Origin: an uncultured Acinetobacter sp.
GTDB taxonomy: Bacteria; Pseudomonadota; Gammaproteobacteria; Pseudomonadales; Moraxellaceae
Assembly (NCBI RefSeq): GCF_947493735.1
Contig: NZ_CANLSL010000013.1
Span: forward strand, 1-64,000
Direction: 5' to 3'
Length of the DNA: 64,000 nucleotides
The notes beneath the pieces are model-generated. The model was not told where the DNA came from. It did no database searches and saw only the letters and a program-made list of their open reading frames with translations. The translations under genes were made by a program, and so were the position numbers. Shown in pieces: positions 47,977 through 55,349 of the stretch. Positions within the stretch are counted from its first letter, which is position 1. Every line of letters starts with the position of its first letter.

Positions 47977-48264
47977 TTAAAGCTCCCGATGTTGCATGCC
48001 GTCACAAATACTATCCGCCCAGCCGTCTTTGCGCATTTGGTGAATGACTTCTGCCAGACTTAATCCTGTGCGTATTAATCGCTCAAGTTCGTTTGCGGTT
48101 TGCGTTGCAATCGTTGCTGAATCATCATCTGTAATGCCTTCAGCTAGCATGTGCTTTGTGCCTTGTGCACCATGTCGTGTGTACAGTTGGTTGATTAGGC
48201 TACCTTCCATTGCTGTATTGATGATGATGGAGCCTTGTAGTGCGACTGCTTCTTGATTTTTCAT
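47977..48264 (-). CDS. phage early protein of unknown function, 95 aa
   Basis: Not recognised. Polar protein with NTAMEGSLINQLYTRHGAQGTKHMLAEGITDDDSATIATQTANELERLIRTGLSLAEVIHQMRKDGW. Two helices near the end resemble a small dimer interface. It ends 2 bp before the coiled-coil gene. Confidence 0.65.
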   Translation of the reverse strand: MKNQEAVALQGSIIINTAMEGSLINQLYTRHGAQGTKHMLAEGITDDDSATIATQTANELERLIRTGLSLAEVIHQMRKDGWADSICDGMQHREL

Positions 48265-48267
48265 GGC

Positions 48268-48579
48268 TTAAGCTCCTTGTATTTGTCTTGCGCCAGCCCA
48301 GACACGTTGAATATGTTCATTGATATGACCTTGCGCTCGGTTGAGTTCTTCGACATGTGCGTGGGCGATCTGTACGATGACGTTGCCTAGGGCATAACTC
48401 TCGTCTTCAAGCTGTAGTGCTAAGCCTTCATCGACTAGCGTCTGTAATGCACGGTGTACTTGGCTTGGTGATTCACCCAACTGTTTGGCAAGCTCGGTAA
48501 CGCTTACGCCTTTTAAGCTGTGTCCTCGTAGTGCCTTAAGCACCTTGACGACTTTGCCTGCGGATTTAATAGTGCTCAT
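48268..48579 (-). CDS. winged-helix regulator, IclR-like HTH only
   Basis: 103 aa. VVKVLKALRGHSLKGVSVTELAKQLGESPSQVHRALQTLVDEGLALQLEDESYALGN is an IclR-type winged helix, but the ligand domain is missing. It could be an early-phase regulator of transposition genes, in the position that ner-like genes take in other transposable phages. Confidence 0.8.
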   Translation of the reverse strand: MSTIKSAGKVVKVLKALRGHSLKGVSVTELAKQLGESPSQVHRALQTLVDEGLALQLEDESYALGNVIVQIAHAHVEELNRAQGHINEHIQRVWAGARQIQGA

Positions 48580-48716
48580 AAGCGGACTGCCTCGCCTGTG
48601 TATTGTTCAACCTGTTTGCGTAGGATTTGGTTGTCCATCTCGGCTGTGTACCAACCCAAGAAACTCAAGGCGATCAAGAAAATAACTGCAATTCCGAGGA
48701 TGGTGTCTTTATTCAT
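48576..48716 (-). CDS. 46-aa membrane protein
   Basis: ATG 48716 with AAAGGAAAG nearby; the longer open frame to 48833 covers the stop region of the upstream gene. The product has one helix, MNKDTILGIAVIFLIALSFL, then WYTAEMDNQILRKQVEQYTG. It overlaps the winged-helix gene by 4 bp. Unknown role. Confidence 0.6.
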   Translation of the reverse strand: MNKDTILGIAVIFLIALSFLGWYTAEMDNQILRKQVEQYTGEAVRL

Positions 48717-48753
48717 GGCTCTTTCCTTTAATTTCGACGAGTATTTGCACGGG

Positions 48754-48954
48754 TTAGGCTGATTCGGCGACAAGGTTTTGTAGGTGTTGCAAGATGATGC
48801 GACTCTTGCCACGACTCCCTTTGAATCGCCCACTCACGACTTGGGTGGTGTAGTTGTAGTCCAGTCCTTTTTCCTCTACCCATGATTTAAGGGTCATGTA
48901 ACCCTGCTTGATTAATGCGTCATGTACTTCATCACGGTCGATAGATGTGGTCAT
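48754..48954 (-). CDS. small DNA-binding protein, first early gene
   Basis: 66 aa from ATG 48954 (AAAAGG upstream; ATG 48987 would start inside the operator). SIDRDEVHDALIKQGYMTLKSWVEEKGLDYNYTTQVVSGRFKGSRGKSRIILQHLQNLV reads as a lambda-repressor-like or Ner-like HTH with basic recognition helix. As the first leftward gene it is in the Ner/Cro position opposite the repressor. The Ner role is inferred from position. Confidence 0.65.
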   Translation of the reverse strand: MTTSIDRDEVHDALIKQGYMTLKSWVEEKGLDYNYTTQVVSGRFKGSRGKSRIILQHLQNLVAESA

Positions 48955-48981
48955 TTGGTTTTTCCTTTTGTGTGTTAGACT

Positions 48982-49006
48982 TACCAAGTAATGTTGTAAC
49001 TTGGTA
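48982..49006. promoter_or_regulatory. inverted-repeat operator candidate in the switch region
   Basis: TACCAAGT (48982-48989) and ACTTGGTA (48999-49006) form a perfect 8-bp inverted repeat with 9 bp between them. They sit between the leftward first early gene (48954) and the rightward repressor (49052). They are likely the binding site of the repressor or the first early protein. No confident -35/-10 pair could be fixed on either strand. Confidence 0.6.
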
Positions 49007-49017
49007 TAAATTGATAA

Positions 49018-49033
49018 TGATACATATGTGTCA
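49018..49033. promoter_or_regulatory. second operator candidate, TGATACATATGTGTCA
   Basis: A 16-bp palindrome with one mismatched pair. The 10-mer GATACATATG in it (49019-49028) is repeated at 49061-49070, 42 bp or four helical turns away, inside the first codons of the repressor. Such spacing suits two bound dimers on one face of DNA. Confidence 0.55.
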
Positions 49034-49051
49034 TTTAGTCAAGGTGTTTTT

Positions 49052-49624
49052 ATGAAAAAAGATACATATGATTCTGTTTCAGCAAGAATAAAAATAGAAA
49101 GAAAGCGTTTATCGCTTACTCAAGCAGAAGCAGCATCTCTGTGTGAGGTCACTCGTGTGCAGTGGGGGCGTTATGAGCGAGGTGAAAGTGAGTTTGGTGG
49201 TCGTGTACTAAAGGCATTTGGTGCGGTTGGTGCTGAAATTGGTTATATTTTGACGGGCAAAAGGACTAATCTTAAGGAAATGGAGCAGCCTCTTGAGGTT
49301 GTGAATGCAATGGATATGTCAATGCTTCAATTAATGACTGAACGTAAAGTTGCGCTTAAACAAGCTATTGATCAATGTGCGAATTATCAAAAATTGATTA
49401 TGGTTAGGTATGTTTTGGATATGAATGATGCGGACTTTGCTGTATTTTGTGATGGGGTGAAGAAGATGGAGTCTGATGTTTCGATAGAAGAAGATAAAGT
49501 GGCATCAACACAGAATTTTGATAATAGATCACCTGTTGGTCAAAATATTCAAGGTGATGTGAAAATTAAAGCTAAAGGTAAACGTTCACAGGCAGCATTC
49601 AATATTTCTAATCATGATAAATAA
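49052..49624 (+). CDS. prophage repressor, Xre-type HTH
   Basis: 190 aa from ATG 49052, with AAGGTG upstream; GTG 49028 lies inside the palindrome and is less likely. The N-terminal HTH is RIKIERKRLSLTQAEAASLCEVTRVQWGRYERGESEFGGRVLKAFGAVGAEIGYILTG. The rest is helical with no protease (LexA-type) domain visible. The C-terminal 30 residues, NIQGDVKIKAKGKRSQAAFNISN, share a motif with the next protein. It should hold the phage silent and is divergent from the early operon. Confidence 0.85.
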   Translation: MKKDTYDSVSARIKIERKRLSLTQAEAASLCEVTRVQWGRYERGESEFGGRVLKAFGAVGAEIGYILTGKRTNLKEMEQPLEVVNAMDMSMLQLMTERKVALKQAIDQCANYQKLIMVRYVLDMNDADFAVFCDGVKKMESDVSIEEDKVASTQNFDNRSPVGQNIQGDVKIKAKGKRSQAAFNISNHDK

Positions 49625-49635
49625 ACGGTGTCTAT

Positions 49636-49917
49636 ATGGGGAAAATTAAAATTCGGGCAGAAGGTGATAATTGTCAAGCTGCCCATACTATTAACAATTA
49701 CAGCCTATCTTCTGCACATGTGCAAAATTTGTGTGACTGGGTGATGATTGGCTCAGGCGTGATTATGTTGTTTTCTATAACTGGTCTTATTTTTGCTAAG
49801 CATGACTTCTGGGCAACAATGTTGTGCTTGATCATATTTGGCGTTGGCATGTTTTTATTTCTCATTGCTTTTTTACCATTTATCTGCCTGGAATACGGTG
49901 TTAAAAAAAATGATTAG
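49636..49917 (+). CDS. two-helix membrane protein, lysogenic operon
   Basis: 93 aa. It starts MGKIKIRAEGDNCQAAHTINNYS, close to the C-terminus of the repressor (9 of 18 positions identical by eye). Two membrane helices follow: VMIGSGVIMLFSITGLIFA and MLCLIIFGVGMFLFLIAFLPF. It lies 11 bp downstream of the repressor, so it is probably expressed in the lysogen. Superinfection exclusion is a fair guess from position and topology only. Confidence 0.65.
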   Translation: MGKIKIRAEGDNCQAAHTINNYSLSSAHVQNLCDWVMIGSGVIMLFSITGLIFAKHDFWATMLCLIIFGVGMFLFLIAFLPFICLEYGVKKND

Positions 49918-49987
49918 TTATGTGATTTAAGTAGTGAATTCGAGTAAGAATTTTTATTAAAAGTGGTTTTGGGTTTGAGGGTTGGGG

Positions 49988-50785
49988 ATGAAAAATATAA
50001 TTAGCTACGTTGCTGTTGCTGTCGTTTTATTTTTTATCTTATCTAAAGGGATAAGTTGGTGGGTACACTATCAAACGATAAAAGAGAATGATGAAAAAGT
50101 TGCGTTTGCAGTTAAGAATAATGATTTAAACAAGTGTGCCATCATCTCAAATGCAATAAGCATGGCTAATAATTTGACTGACCAAGAGGCTTTAGATCGT
50201 TATAAAAGAATCTCTCTTGAAAACTACTGCACACCAATAAATAAAATTGATCGTGATCGAGCGACTATGCTTTCGGCACAGGAAGAAAGTCAAACACTAC
50301 AACCATATGAAAAAAAATCTTATAGCGAATCTGACCTTAGTGCGCAGTTAAGTTTTATACAACTAGCTGCTGTTGCTGGAGCTACTTATCCCGACTTTAA
50401 GGTTAAGAATCCTGACGCTAAAGGTATTATTCAGTTTCTAGCAACAGATGTTGGTGAGCAATTTCAACAGAATCAAAATTGGTTTAGCATTAAAGTTATC
50501 CCAAGAGATAATCAAAAAGACTGGCGCTCATTAATGGTTGAGATTTATTATCAAAATTCTTATGAGGAGAGTAAGAAATTTACATTTGATGCTTGTAAGG
50601 TAATCTGGTCAAATATCGATGATCGAGTGCCACCATTGATCGATGAGCTTGCCGATCGTCTGGTAAAATATGAAAATGAAAATTCAGCAGCACAAACAAT
50701 ACATACTCGATATGGGTATACTATTGGTTTGGATGCAAGTCGTTGGCAGGATGGTTATCCTGTCGTATGTTTTGTGGCGCAATAA
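49988..50785 (+). CDS. membrane-anchored protein of unknown function, lysogenic operon
   Basis: 265 aa from ATG 49988, with TGGGG in front. One N-terminal helix (IISYVAVAVVLFFILSKGI) is followed by a soluble, probably periplasmic, domain with four Cys. No family is recognised. It follows the 93-aa membrane gene by 70 bp and ends before the terminator at 50839, so it completes a three-gene rightward unit. AT-rich like its neighbours. Confidence 0.65.
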   Translation: MKNIISYVAVAVVLFFILSKGISWWVHYQTIKENDEKVAFAVKNNDLNKCAIISNAISMANNLTDQEALDRYKRISLENYCTPINKIDRDRATMLSAQEESQTLQPYEKKSYSESDLSAQLSFIQLAAVAGATYPDFKVKNPDAKGIIQFLATDVGEQFQQNQNWFSIKVIPRDNQKDWRSLMVEIYYQNSYEESKKFTFDACKVIWSNIDDRVPPLIDELADRLVKYENENSAAQTIHTRYGYTIGLDASRWQDGYPVVCFVAQ

Positions 50786-50791
50786 ATTAAC

Positions 50792-50836
50792 TGGAAGCGC
50801 TTCCACCTGACCTGAATAAATAAGAAAAACTATTCT
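50792..50836 (+). promoter_or_regulatory. late promoter 1, palindrome plus -10
   Basis: TGGAAGCGCTTCCA (50792-50805), then 25 bp, then TATTCT (50831-50836) followed by GAC. The start site would be near 50843. The palindrome centre is then about 44 bp upstream, the place where Mor/C-type activators bind. It drives the lysis and packaging genes. Confidence 0.75.
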
Positions 50837-50838
50837 GA

Positions 50839-50862
50839 CCTCATCAAATGATGAGGTTTTTT
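50839..50862 (+). terminator. terminator between lysogenic and late transcripts
   Basis: The stem CCTCATC / GATGAGG with loop AAAT is followed by TTTTTTATT. It ends transcripts coming from the repressor operon. The predicted start of the late transcript (about 50843) is inside its left arm, so late RNA would not fold the full stem. Confidence 0.75.
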
Positions 50863-50865
50863 ATT

Positions 50866-51333
50866 GTGTCTCAAGCAAAATATATTTTATCCAAGCGTAG
50901 TTTAAGCAATCTTGAGGGTGTCCATCCTGATCTAGTTCGAGTGGTCAAGCGTGCTATCACCCTGACCAAGCAAGACTTTATGGTTATTGAGGGTGTGCGT
51001 AGCCGTGAGCAATGTATGATCAACTACGGCAAAGGTCGTACAGTGGCGCAGTGCCAAGCCAAAGGCATCCCTGCCAAATATGCCAAGCCGAAACTAGCCA
51101 AGGTCACATGGTTAAACAATCCATTCTCAAGTCGTCATGTCACGGGTCATGCGGTTGACCTTGTGCCGTATCCAGTGGACTGGAATGATTTAAAAAAATT
51201 CGATGCGATGGCTGATGCAATGCTTGTGGCGGCAGATTTAGAAGGTGTTTCAATCCGCTGGGGTGCAGACTGGGATAGTGACGGTAACCGTCGTGAACGT
51301 GGTGAATATGATTCGCCTCACTTTGAGCTGTAG
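50866..51333 (+). CDS. phage endolysin, M15-type peptidase
   Basis: 155 aa from GTG 50866, with GATGAGG nine bases in front. ATG 50848 is in frame, but it lies in the terminator hairpin and only about 5 nt from the predicted start site. The fold is that of D-Ala/L-Ala-D-Glu peptidases of the M15 family: SSRHVTGHAVDLVP (Zn-binding His and Asp), WGADWDSDGN and a final SPHFEL His. It cuts peptide bridges of the cell wall at lysis. No signal peptide is seen, so a holin is needed. Confidence 0.88.
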   Translation: MSQAKYILSKRSLSNLEGVHPDLVRVVKRAITLTKQDFMVIEGVRSREQCMINYGKGRTVAQCQAKGIPAKYAKPKLAKVTWLNNPFSSRHVTGHAVDLVPYPVDWNDLKKFDAMADAMLVAADLEGVSIRWGADWDSDGNRRERGEYDSPHFEL

Positions 51334-51344
51334 GAGGACGTGGC

Positions 51345-51872
51345 ATGAATAAAATCAATCGCAACGTCCCGCAGTCTGTCAAAACACAGCGCAAGATTGA
51401 TGAGGCTGTTCAGCAAGCGCTGGAAAAACAACATCGGGTGCATCTTGGGATTTTTGAGAAAAAAGAACAGCGCATTGATGAGCTAGAACAAGGGTTAGCT
51501 CAGCTGACAGCACAATATACTAGCGCACTTGATCAAATGGGACAGAGGCAAATTCAACGCTCACGTCCGCCCGAAATTACTGAAGGACCATCCCTTCGAT
51601 ACTCGCCAACCCTCGAATCAACAAATGATTCAGGTTTTTGGGTGGCGAATTGGCGCAATGGTTGGAAGTGGTTTAGTAACTTGGCGTTGACTGCAATCGT
51701 AGCGATCAATACCGTGCCAGTTTCACCTGAAATGCTTGATGCATTACCACCTGATATACGACAACAAGTCACTATTGGGCTTGGGGTGATCGGGATTCTT
51801 GCTCGATTTATTAATCAGTCTAAGGCTAAGCCAGCACCAAGTTTGGTAGAGAATGAGGTGGATGATGTTTGA
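51345..51872 (+). CDS. holin-like protein with coiled coil
   Basis: 175 aa, preceded by AGGAGG. The N-terminal half is a coiled coil (KIDEAVQQALEKQHRVHLGIFEKKEQRIDELEQGLAQL). The C-terminal half (WFSNLALTAIVAINTVPVSPEMLDALPPDIRQQVTIGLGVIGILARFI) has two hydrophobic helices around a short loop, the arrangement of a family of phage holin-like proteins that I recall beside M15 endolysins. It lies 12 bp after the endolysin gene. Confidence 0.65.
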   Translation: MNKINRNVPQSVKTQRKIDEAVQQALEKQHRVHLGIFEKKEQRIDELEQGLAQLTAQYTSALDQMGQRQIQRSRPPEITEGPSLRYSPTLESTNDSGFWVANWRNGWKWFSNLALTAIVAINTVPVSPEMLDALPPDIRQQVTIGLGVIGILARFINQSKAKPAPSLVENEVDDV

Positions 51873-52146
51873 CTTTTTGAAGTTGGGCTTTGCTGAGGTG
51901 CAATGGATCGTGCTCACTGCATTGGGTATCTATGCATGGGTGATCAATAAGCACAGCGCATCTGCCAAAGAATTACTTGAGCTACATGTGCGAGTTGTGG
52001 AGCTTGAGCATGCTGTCCGAGATATGCCCTCGAAAGTGGATATTGTCAAACTGCAAGGTGATATTCATTCGGTGAATCAACAAATCGAAGTGGTACAGCG
52101 AGGCGTTACTCGCATTGAAAACTACTTCCTTGAAAGTAAAAAGTGA
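51865..52146 (+). CDS. DUF2730-like membrane/coiled-coil phage protein
   Basis: 93 aa from ATG 51865 (GAGGTGG in front; upstream ATGs 51853 and 51862 are closer to the ribosome site than usual). One N-terminal helix (VQWIVLTALGIYAWVI) is followed by a coiled coil (LLELHVRVVELEHAVRDMPSKVDIVKLQGDIHSVNQQIEVVQRGV). This build fits DUF2730 proteins of Mu-like phages, possibly spanin-like or lysis-linked. It overlaps the holin-like gene by 8 bp. Confidence 0.65.
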   Translation: MFDFLKLGFAEVQWIVLTALGIYAWVINKHSASAKELLELHVRVVELEHAVRDMPSKVDIVKLQGDIHSVNQQIEVVQRGVTRIENYFLESKK

Positions 52147-52152
52147 GGTCGT

Positions 52153-52446
52153 ATGAGCTTTGAAAATCATCTAAAAGAAGAAATGCGCCTTGTCATGCTT
52201 CGTCTATTGAATGAGCTTCCTTCATATCGTGGCAACAGCTCAACTTTGCATAGTGGTTTAAATATTTGGGGCTTGAGCTTTAGCCGTGATCAAGTCAAGA
52301 CAGAGCTACATTGGTTGAAAGATCAAGGCTGTGTAACGATTGAATTAGATCAACCTGAAGTCATCGTGGTGAAACTGACTGAGCGTGGGCAAGATGTGGT
52401 CGAAGGTCGGCAACGTATCCACGGCATCAAGCGTCCTTCGGCTTAG
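52153..52446 (+). CDS. winged-helix protein, Mu gp26-like position
   Basis: 97 aa. LRLLNELPSYRGNSSTLHSGLNIWGLSFSRDQVKTELHWLKDQGCVTIELDQPEVIVVKLTERGQDVV is a compact winged helix with LTERGQD typical of this phage family. It sits just before the small terminase gene, the place of Mu gp26. It may regulate or assist packaging; unproven. Confidence 0.75.
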   Translation: MSFENHLKEEMRLVMLRLLNELPSYRGNSSTLHSGLNIWGLSFSRDQVKTELHWLKDQGCVTIELDQPEVIVVKLTERGQDVVEGRQRIHGIKRPSA

Positions 52447-52454
52447 GAGTCCTT

Positions 52455-53024
52455 ATGTCTAAGTCTTTTATGCGCAAACTCACTGATGCACAACGCCAAT
52501 TCATCTTCAAGATGCTTGAGGAAAATCGCCTGACGCTCAATGAAATGATGGATGAGATTCGGGCTGAGTTCCCTGTGGACTGTATTCCAAGCCGTTCTGC
52601 ACTGGGGCGTGAAAAGCAGAATTATGTGGCTGAGGCTAAAGAGTTTCGACAAATCGCCGCTGCATCTGAAGTGTTGGTGAAGGAATTTGGTGAAGACCCT
52701 GACGACAAGGGCGGTATGTTGCTTGCGCAAGCGGTACAGGCTGTGGTGACTAAGCGTGCCTTAGATGAGCTGACCAATGATGGTACTGACGAAACTAAGC
52801 CACAGATGGATATTGATGCTGTCGGTGCTTTGGCTCGTGCCGCTCGTGCTGCCATCATGACCAAGTCTAAGGCGATGGAAAATCGGGATGAGATTCGTCG
52901 TCAGGCACGAGAGGAGTTGATCCGTGAGCAAAAAGCGAAGCTAGATGAGTTGGGTAAATCAGGTGAAGTTGATCAAGTGATTTTAAATAAAGTGATCAAA
53001 GCGGCGTATGGACTGGACACATAA
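52455..53024 (+). CDS. small terminase subunit (DUF3486, Mu gp27-like)
   Basis: 189 aa. The N-terminal HTH (RQFIFKMLEENRLTLNEMMDEIRAEFP) and the phrase PSRSALGREKQNY fit DUF3486. The long helical middle and the C-terminal helices (RRQAREELIREQKAKLDELG) suit oligomerisation. It would recognise the phage DNA end and hand it to the large subunit. Stop and next start touch. Confidence 0.85.
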   Translation: MSKSFMRKLTDAQRQFIFKMLEENRLTLNEMMDEIRAEFPVDCIPSRSALGREKQNYVAEAKEFRQIAAASEVLVKEFGEDPDDKGGMLLAQAVQAVVTKRALDELTNDGTDETKPQMDIDAVGALARAARAAIMTKSKAMENRDEIRRQAREELIREQKAKLDELGKSGEVDQVILNKVIKAAYGLDT

Positions 53025-54374
53025 ATGAGTCAATTAATCTTACCGAATGAGCCAGCATTAGAGCTGTATAAGTACCAAAAAAACTGGGTACAGGATGACG
53101 CTCGCTTTAAGATTGCGATGTTTGCTCGGCAATGCGGTAAGACCTTTACATCAACATTAGAGCTTGCGTTAGATTGCGCAAAGGCGGATGTGGCTGGCAA
53201 GCGAAAACGCTGGGTTATTCTCAGTCGTGGTGAGCGTCAAGCACGAGAAGCAATGAATGAAGGTGTTAAAATCCACTTGGCTGCGATGCAGGCAGGATTT
53301 CAAGCGTATGACTATGAGTGGGAAGCTGGTATTAAAGCCCTTGAAGTTGAGCTGCCTAATGGTTCTAAAATCACCGCATTGCCTGCAAATCCTGATACAG
53401 CTCGTGGTTTCTCAGCCAATGTTTTGCTGGATGAGTTTGCTTTCCATCAAGATAGTCGGGCAATCTGGAAAGCACTGTTTCCAGTCGTGTCAAAAAATGA
53501 TTTAAAGTTACGTGTCATCAGCACACCAAATGGCAAAGGCAATAAGTTTTATGAGTTGATGACTGGTAAAAATGATAACTGGTCACGTCATCAGACTGAT
53601 ATCTATCAAGCGGTCAAGGATGGTCTGCCTCGCAATATCGAAGAACTGCGTACAGGCGCAGCAGATGAAGATTTGTGGGCGCAAGAATTTGAACTGCAAT
53701 GGCTGGATGAGGCATCAAGCTGGCTAGACTTTGAGTTAATTACTGGTTGTGAGCATGAGTTGGCTGGTGATCCATCTTTATATCAAGGTGGAGACTGCTA
53801 TGTTGGTGTGGATATTGCCAGTCGGAACGACTTGTTTGTGATTTGGGTCTGGGAAAAAGTTGGTGATGTGCTGTGGTGTCGGGAGATCATCGAACGTAAA
53901 CGGATTAGCTTTGCTGAGCAAGATAGCCTATTGGCTTATGTGTTTACACACTATCGTGTGGTGCGCTGCTGTATGGATCAGACAGGTATGGGGGAAAAGC
54001 CTGTGGAAGATGCAAAGCGAACTCATGGCGAATATCGTGTTGAGGGTGTGCTATTTACACTGAGTAATAAGCAGACTTTGGCAATACATGGCAAGGAGGC
54101 TTTTCAGGATCGTAAACTGCGTATACCGATGGGTAATGATGCGTTGCGTGCTGATCTACATAAGTTGAAGAAAGTCACCAGTGATACTGGTGCGCCACGC
54201 TTCGTTGCGGATAGTGATAGTGCTGGACATGCAGACAGAACGTGGGCGGCATTTTTGGGAGTGAATGCTGCGAGTGGTGGTGATATGAAAATCGAGTTTA
54301 TGGCTGTGCCATCTAAGCATGAAATGGCACAGCAGGATGAGGATGATTGGTTTGGTGAGGTTGGGTGTTGGTGA
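53025..54374 (+). CDS. large terminase subunit (Mu gp28-like)
   Basis: 449 aa. ATPase: FARQCGKTFTSTLELALDC as Walker A (about residues 34-42) and ANVLLDEFAFH as Walker B; the coupling motif lies in RVISTPNGKGN. Nuclease domain: YVGVDIASRNDLFVIWVW with the first Asp and VRCCMDQTGMGEKP with the second. It cuts and translocates DNA into heads. It is shorter than Mu gp28 but both domains are complete. Confidence 0.9.
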   Translation: MSQLILPNEPALELYKYQKNWVQDDARFKIAMFARQCGKTFTSTLELALDCAKADVAGKRKRWVILSRGERQAREAMNEGVKIHLAAMQAGFQAYDYEWEAGIKALEVELPNGSKITALPANPDTARGFSANVLLDEFAFHQDSRAIWKALFPVVSKNDLKLRVISTPNGKGNKFYELMTGKNDNWSRHQTDIYQAVKDGLPRNIEELRTGAADEDLWAQEFELQWLDEASSWLDFELITGCEHELAGDPSLYQGGDCYVGVDIASRNDLFVIWVWEKVGDVLWCREIIERKRISFAEQDSLLAYVFTHYRVVRCCMDQTGMGEKPVEDAKRTHGEYRVEGVLFTLSNKQTLAIHGKEAFQDRKLRIPMGNDALRADLHKLKKVTSDTGAPRFVADSDSAGHADRTWAAFLGVNAASGGDMKIEFMAVPSKHEMAQQDEDDWFGEVGCW

Positions 54375-54379
54375 TAGGT

Positions 54380-55168
54380 TTAAAATTCTTGAGTATGTTT
54401 ATATGATTCAAAATTACGTTGAATGTGATGACTATTTATTACAAATGGACTAAGTTCACCAAAAGATTGATACAAAATAAATGTAAACTTCTGCATATGC
54501 CTATCATCAAAAGCATCATTGTATCTAAAATTGACATCTATAAATAAACTATTGTCTTTAAAAACATGCTGTGGATGCAATACAACATAACAGTCGTATT
54601 CATAATTTTCAGTTGTTTTAATCAACTCCAACTCTGTTACGATGCTAGAGGTATAGTCATTGCTTCCCTCTATTTTTATTGGATCGACATATACATTTAA
54701 TAGCCTACATGTGCTACGGCTATTTTTAAGTCTAAAATTTAATTGAACACCACGTCGAGACTGTGAATTATAATTGCTAAGTGACAAATTAGTAAAATGA
54801 AAAAATGGTTGGGCATTAATCGTTTCTGATTTGATTTGACGTTCATCTTTCTTTTTTATGAGCTGTAGCTCTGCCTGTGTCACTTCAACAAGTTGTTTTT
54901 GTTGCTCAACACTATTTTTTAACTCCTCCGCTTGTAACTTTAAGGCTTTCGTATTTTGTTTTAATTCTTGTCCTTGTTGTAAGTACCCAAAGACCAGCCA
55001 TAGAAAAGCAAGTGGTGCAAATATCCCCGCTAATGCGTCACCTTTCTCATTCAACTCTAAAGCAGCAAACACATTGTGATCAAAAATAAAAAAATATGCC
55101 AATAGCAAGTAGATAGCGGTAAAAACGTAAACACAAATTTTATTTATGCGACTTTTAATATTCTCCAC
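54380..55168 (-). CDS. moron: membrane/coiled-coil protein of unknown function
   Basis: 262 aa, on the opposite strand to the late genes around it. Two N-terminal helices (VYVFTAIYLLLAYFFIF and LAGIFAPLAFLWLVFGYLQ) are followed by a coiled coil (ELKQNTKALKLQAEELKNSVEQQKQLVEVTQAELQLIKKKDERQ) and a 140-residue soluble domain with many beta strands. More AT-rich than its neighbours by eye. This build is frequent in prophage and defence-island proteins, but no defined family is recognised. Its start lies at a weak copy of the late-promoter palindrome. Confidence 0.7.
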   Translation of the reverse strand: MENIKSRINKICVYVFTAIYLLLAYFFIFDHNVFAALELNEKGDALAGIFAPLAFLWLVFGYLQQGQELKQNTKALKLQAEELKNSVEQQKQLVEVTQAELQLIKKKDERQIKSETINAQPFFHFTNLSLSNYNSQSRRGVQLNFRLKNSRSTCRLLNVYVDPIKIEGSNDYTSSIVTELELIKTTENYEYDCYVVLHPQHVFKDNSLFIDVNFRYNDAFDDRHMQKFTFILYQSFGELSPFVINSHHIQRNFESYKHTQEF

Positions 55169-55212
55169 GGAACACCTTCCAACTTATTTGAATTGTTAAA
55201 TTGTTGATACTA
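55168..55212 (+). promoter_or_regulatory. weak fourth late-promoter candidate before dam
   Basis: CGGAACACCTTCCA keeps GGAA-N4-TTCC of the other palindromes, and ATACTA lies at the same 25-bp distance (55207-55212). The centre of the palindrome differs, so this is a low-confidence call. Confidence 0.35.
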
Positions 55213-55349
55213 AAAAACGAGGCGACGATTCTTCACGGCTAATTCAGAATCGCCTCCTTTGGTAAACATGCTACCGCAGGCAAAGCCTCGCTACTGTGCA
55301 CACAGTAATTGCAGGCTATCAAATTTGAAATGCTATTGCAGTAGGTGAA

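Noticed and set aside
50848..50865. ATG 50848 as endolysin start
   Set aside because: It lies in the terminator hairpin and about 5 nt from the predicted start site. GTG 50866 has GATGAGG in front.
53025..54374. Terminase large subunit as truncated
   Set aside because: It is shorter than Mu gp28, but ATPase and nuclease motifs are both present and the stop is clean.
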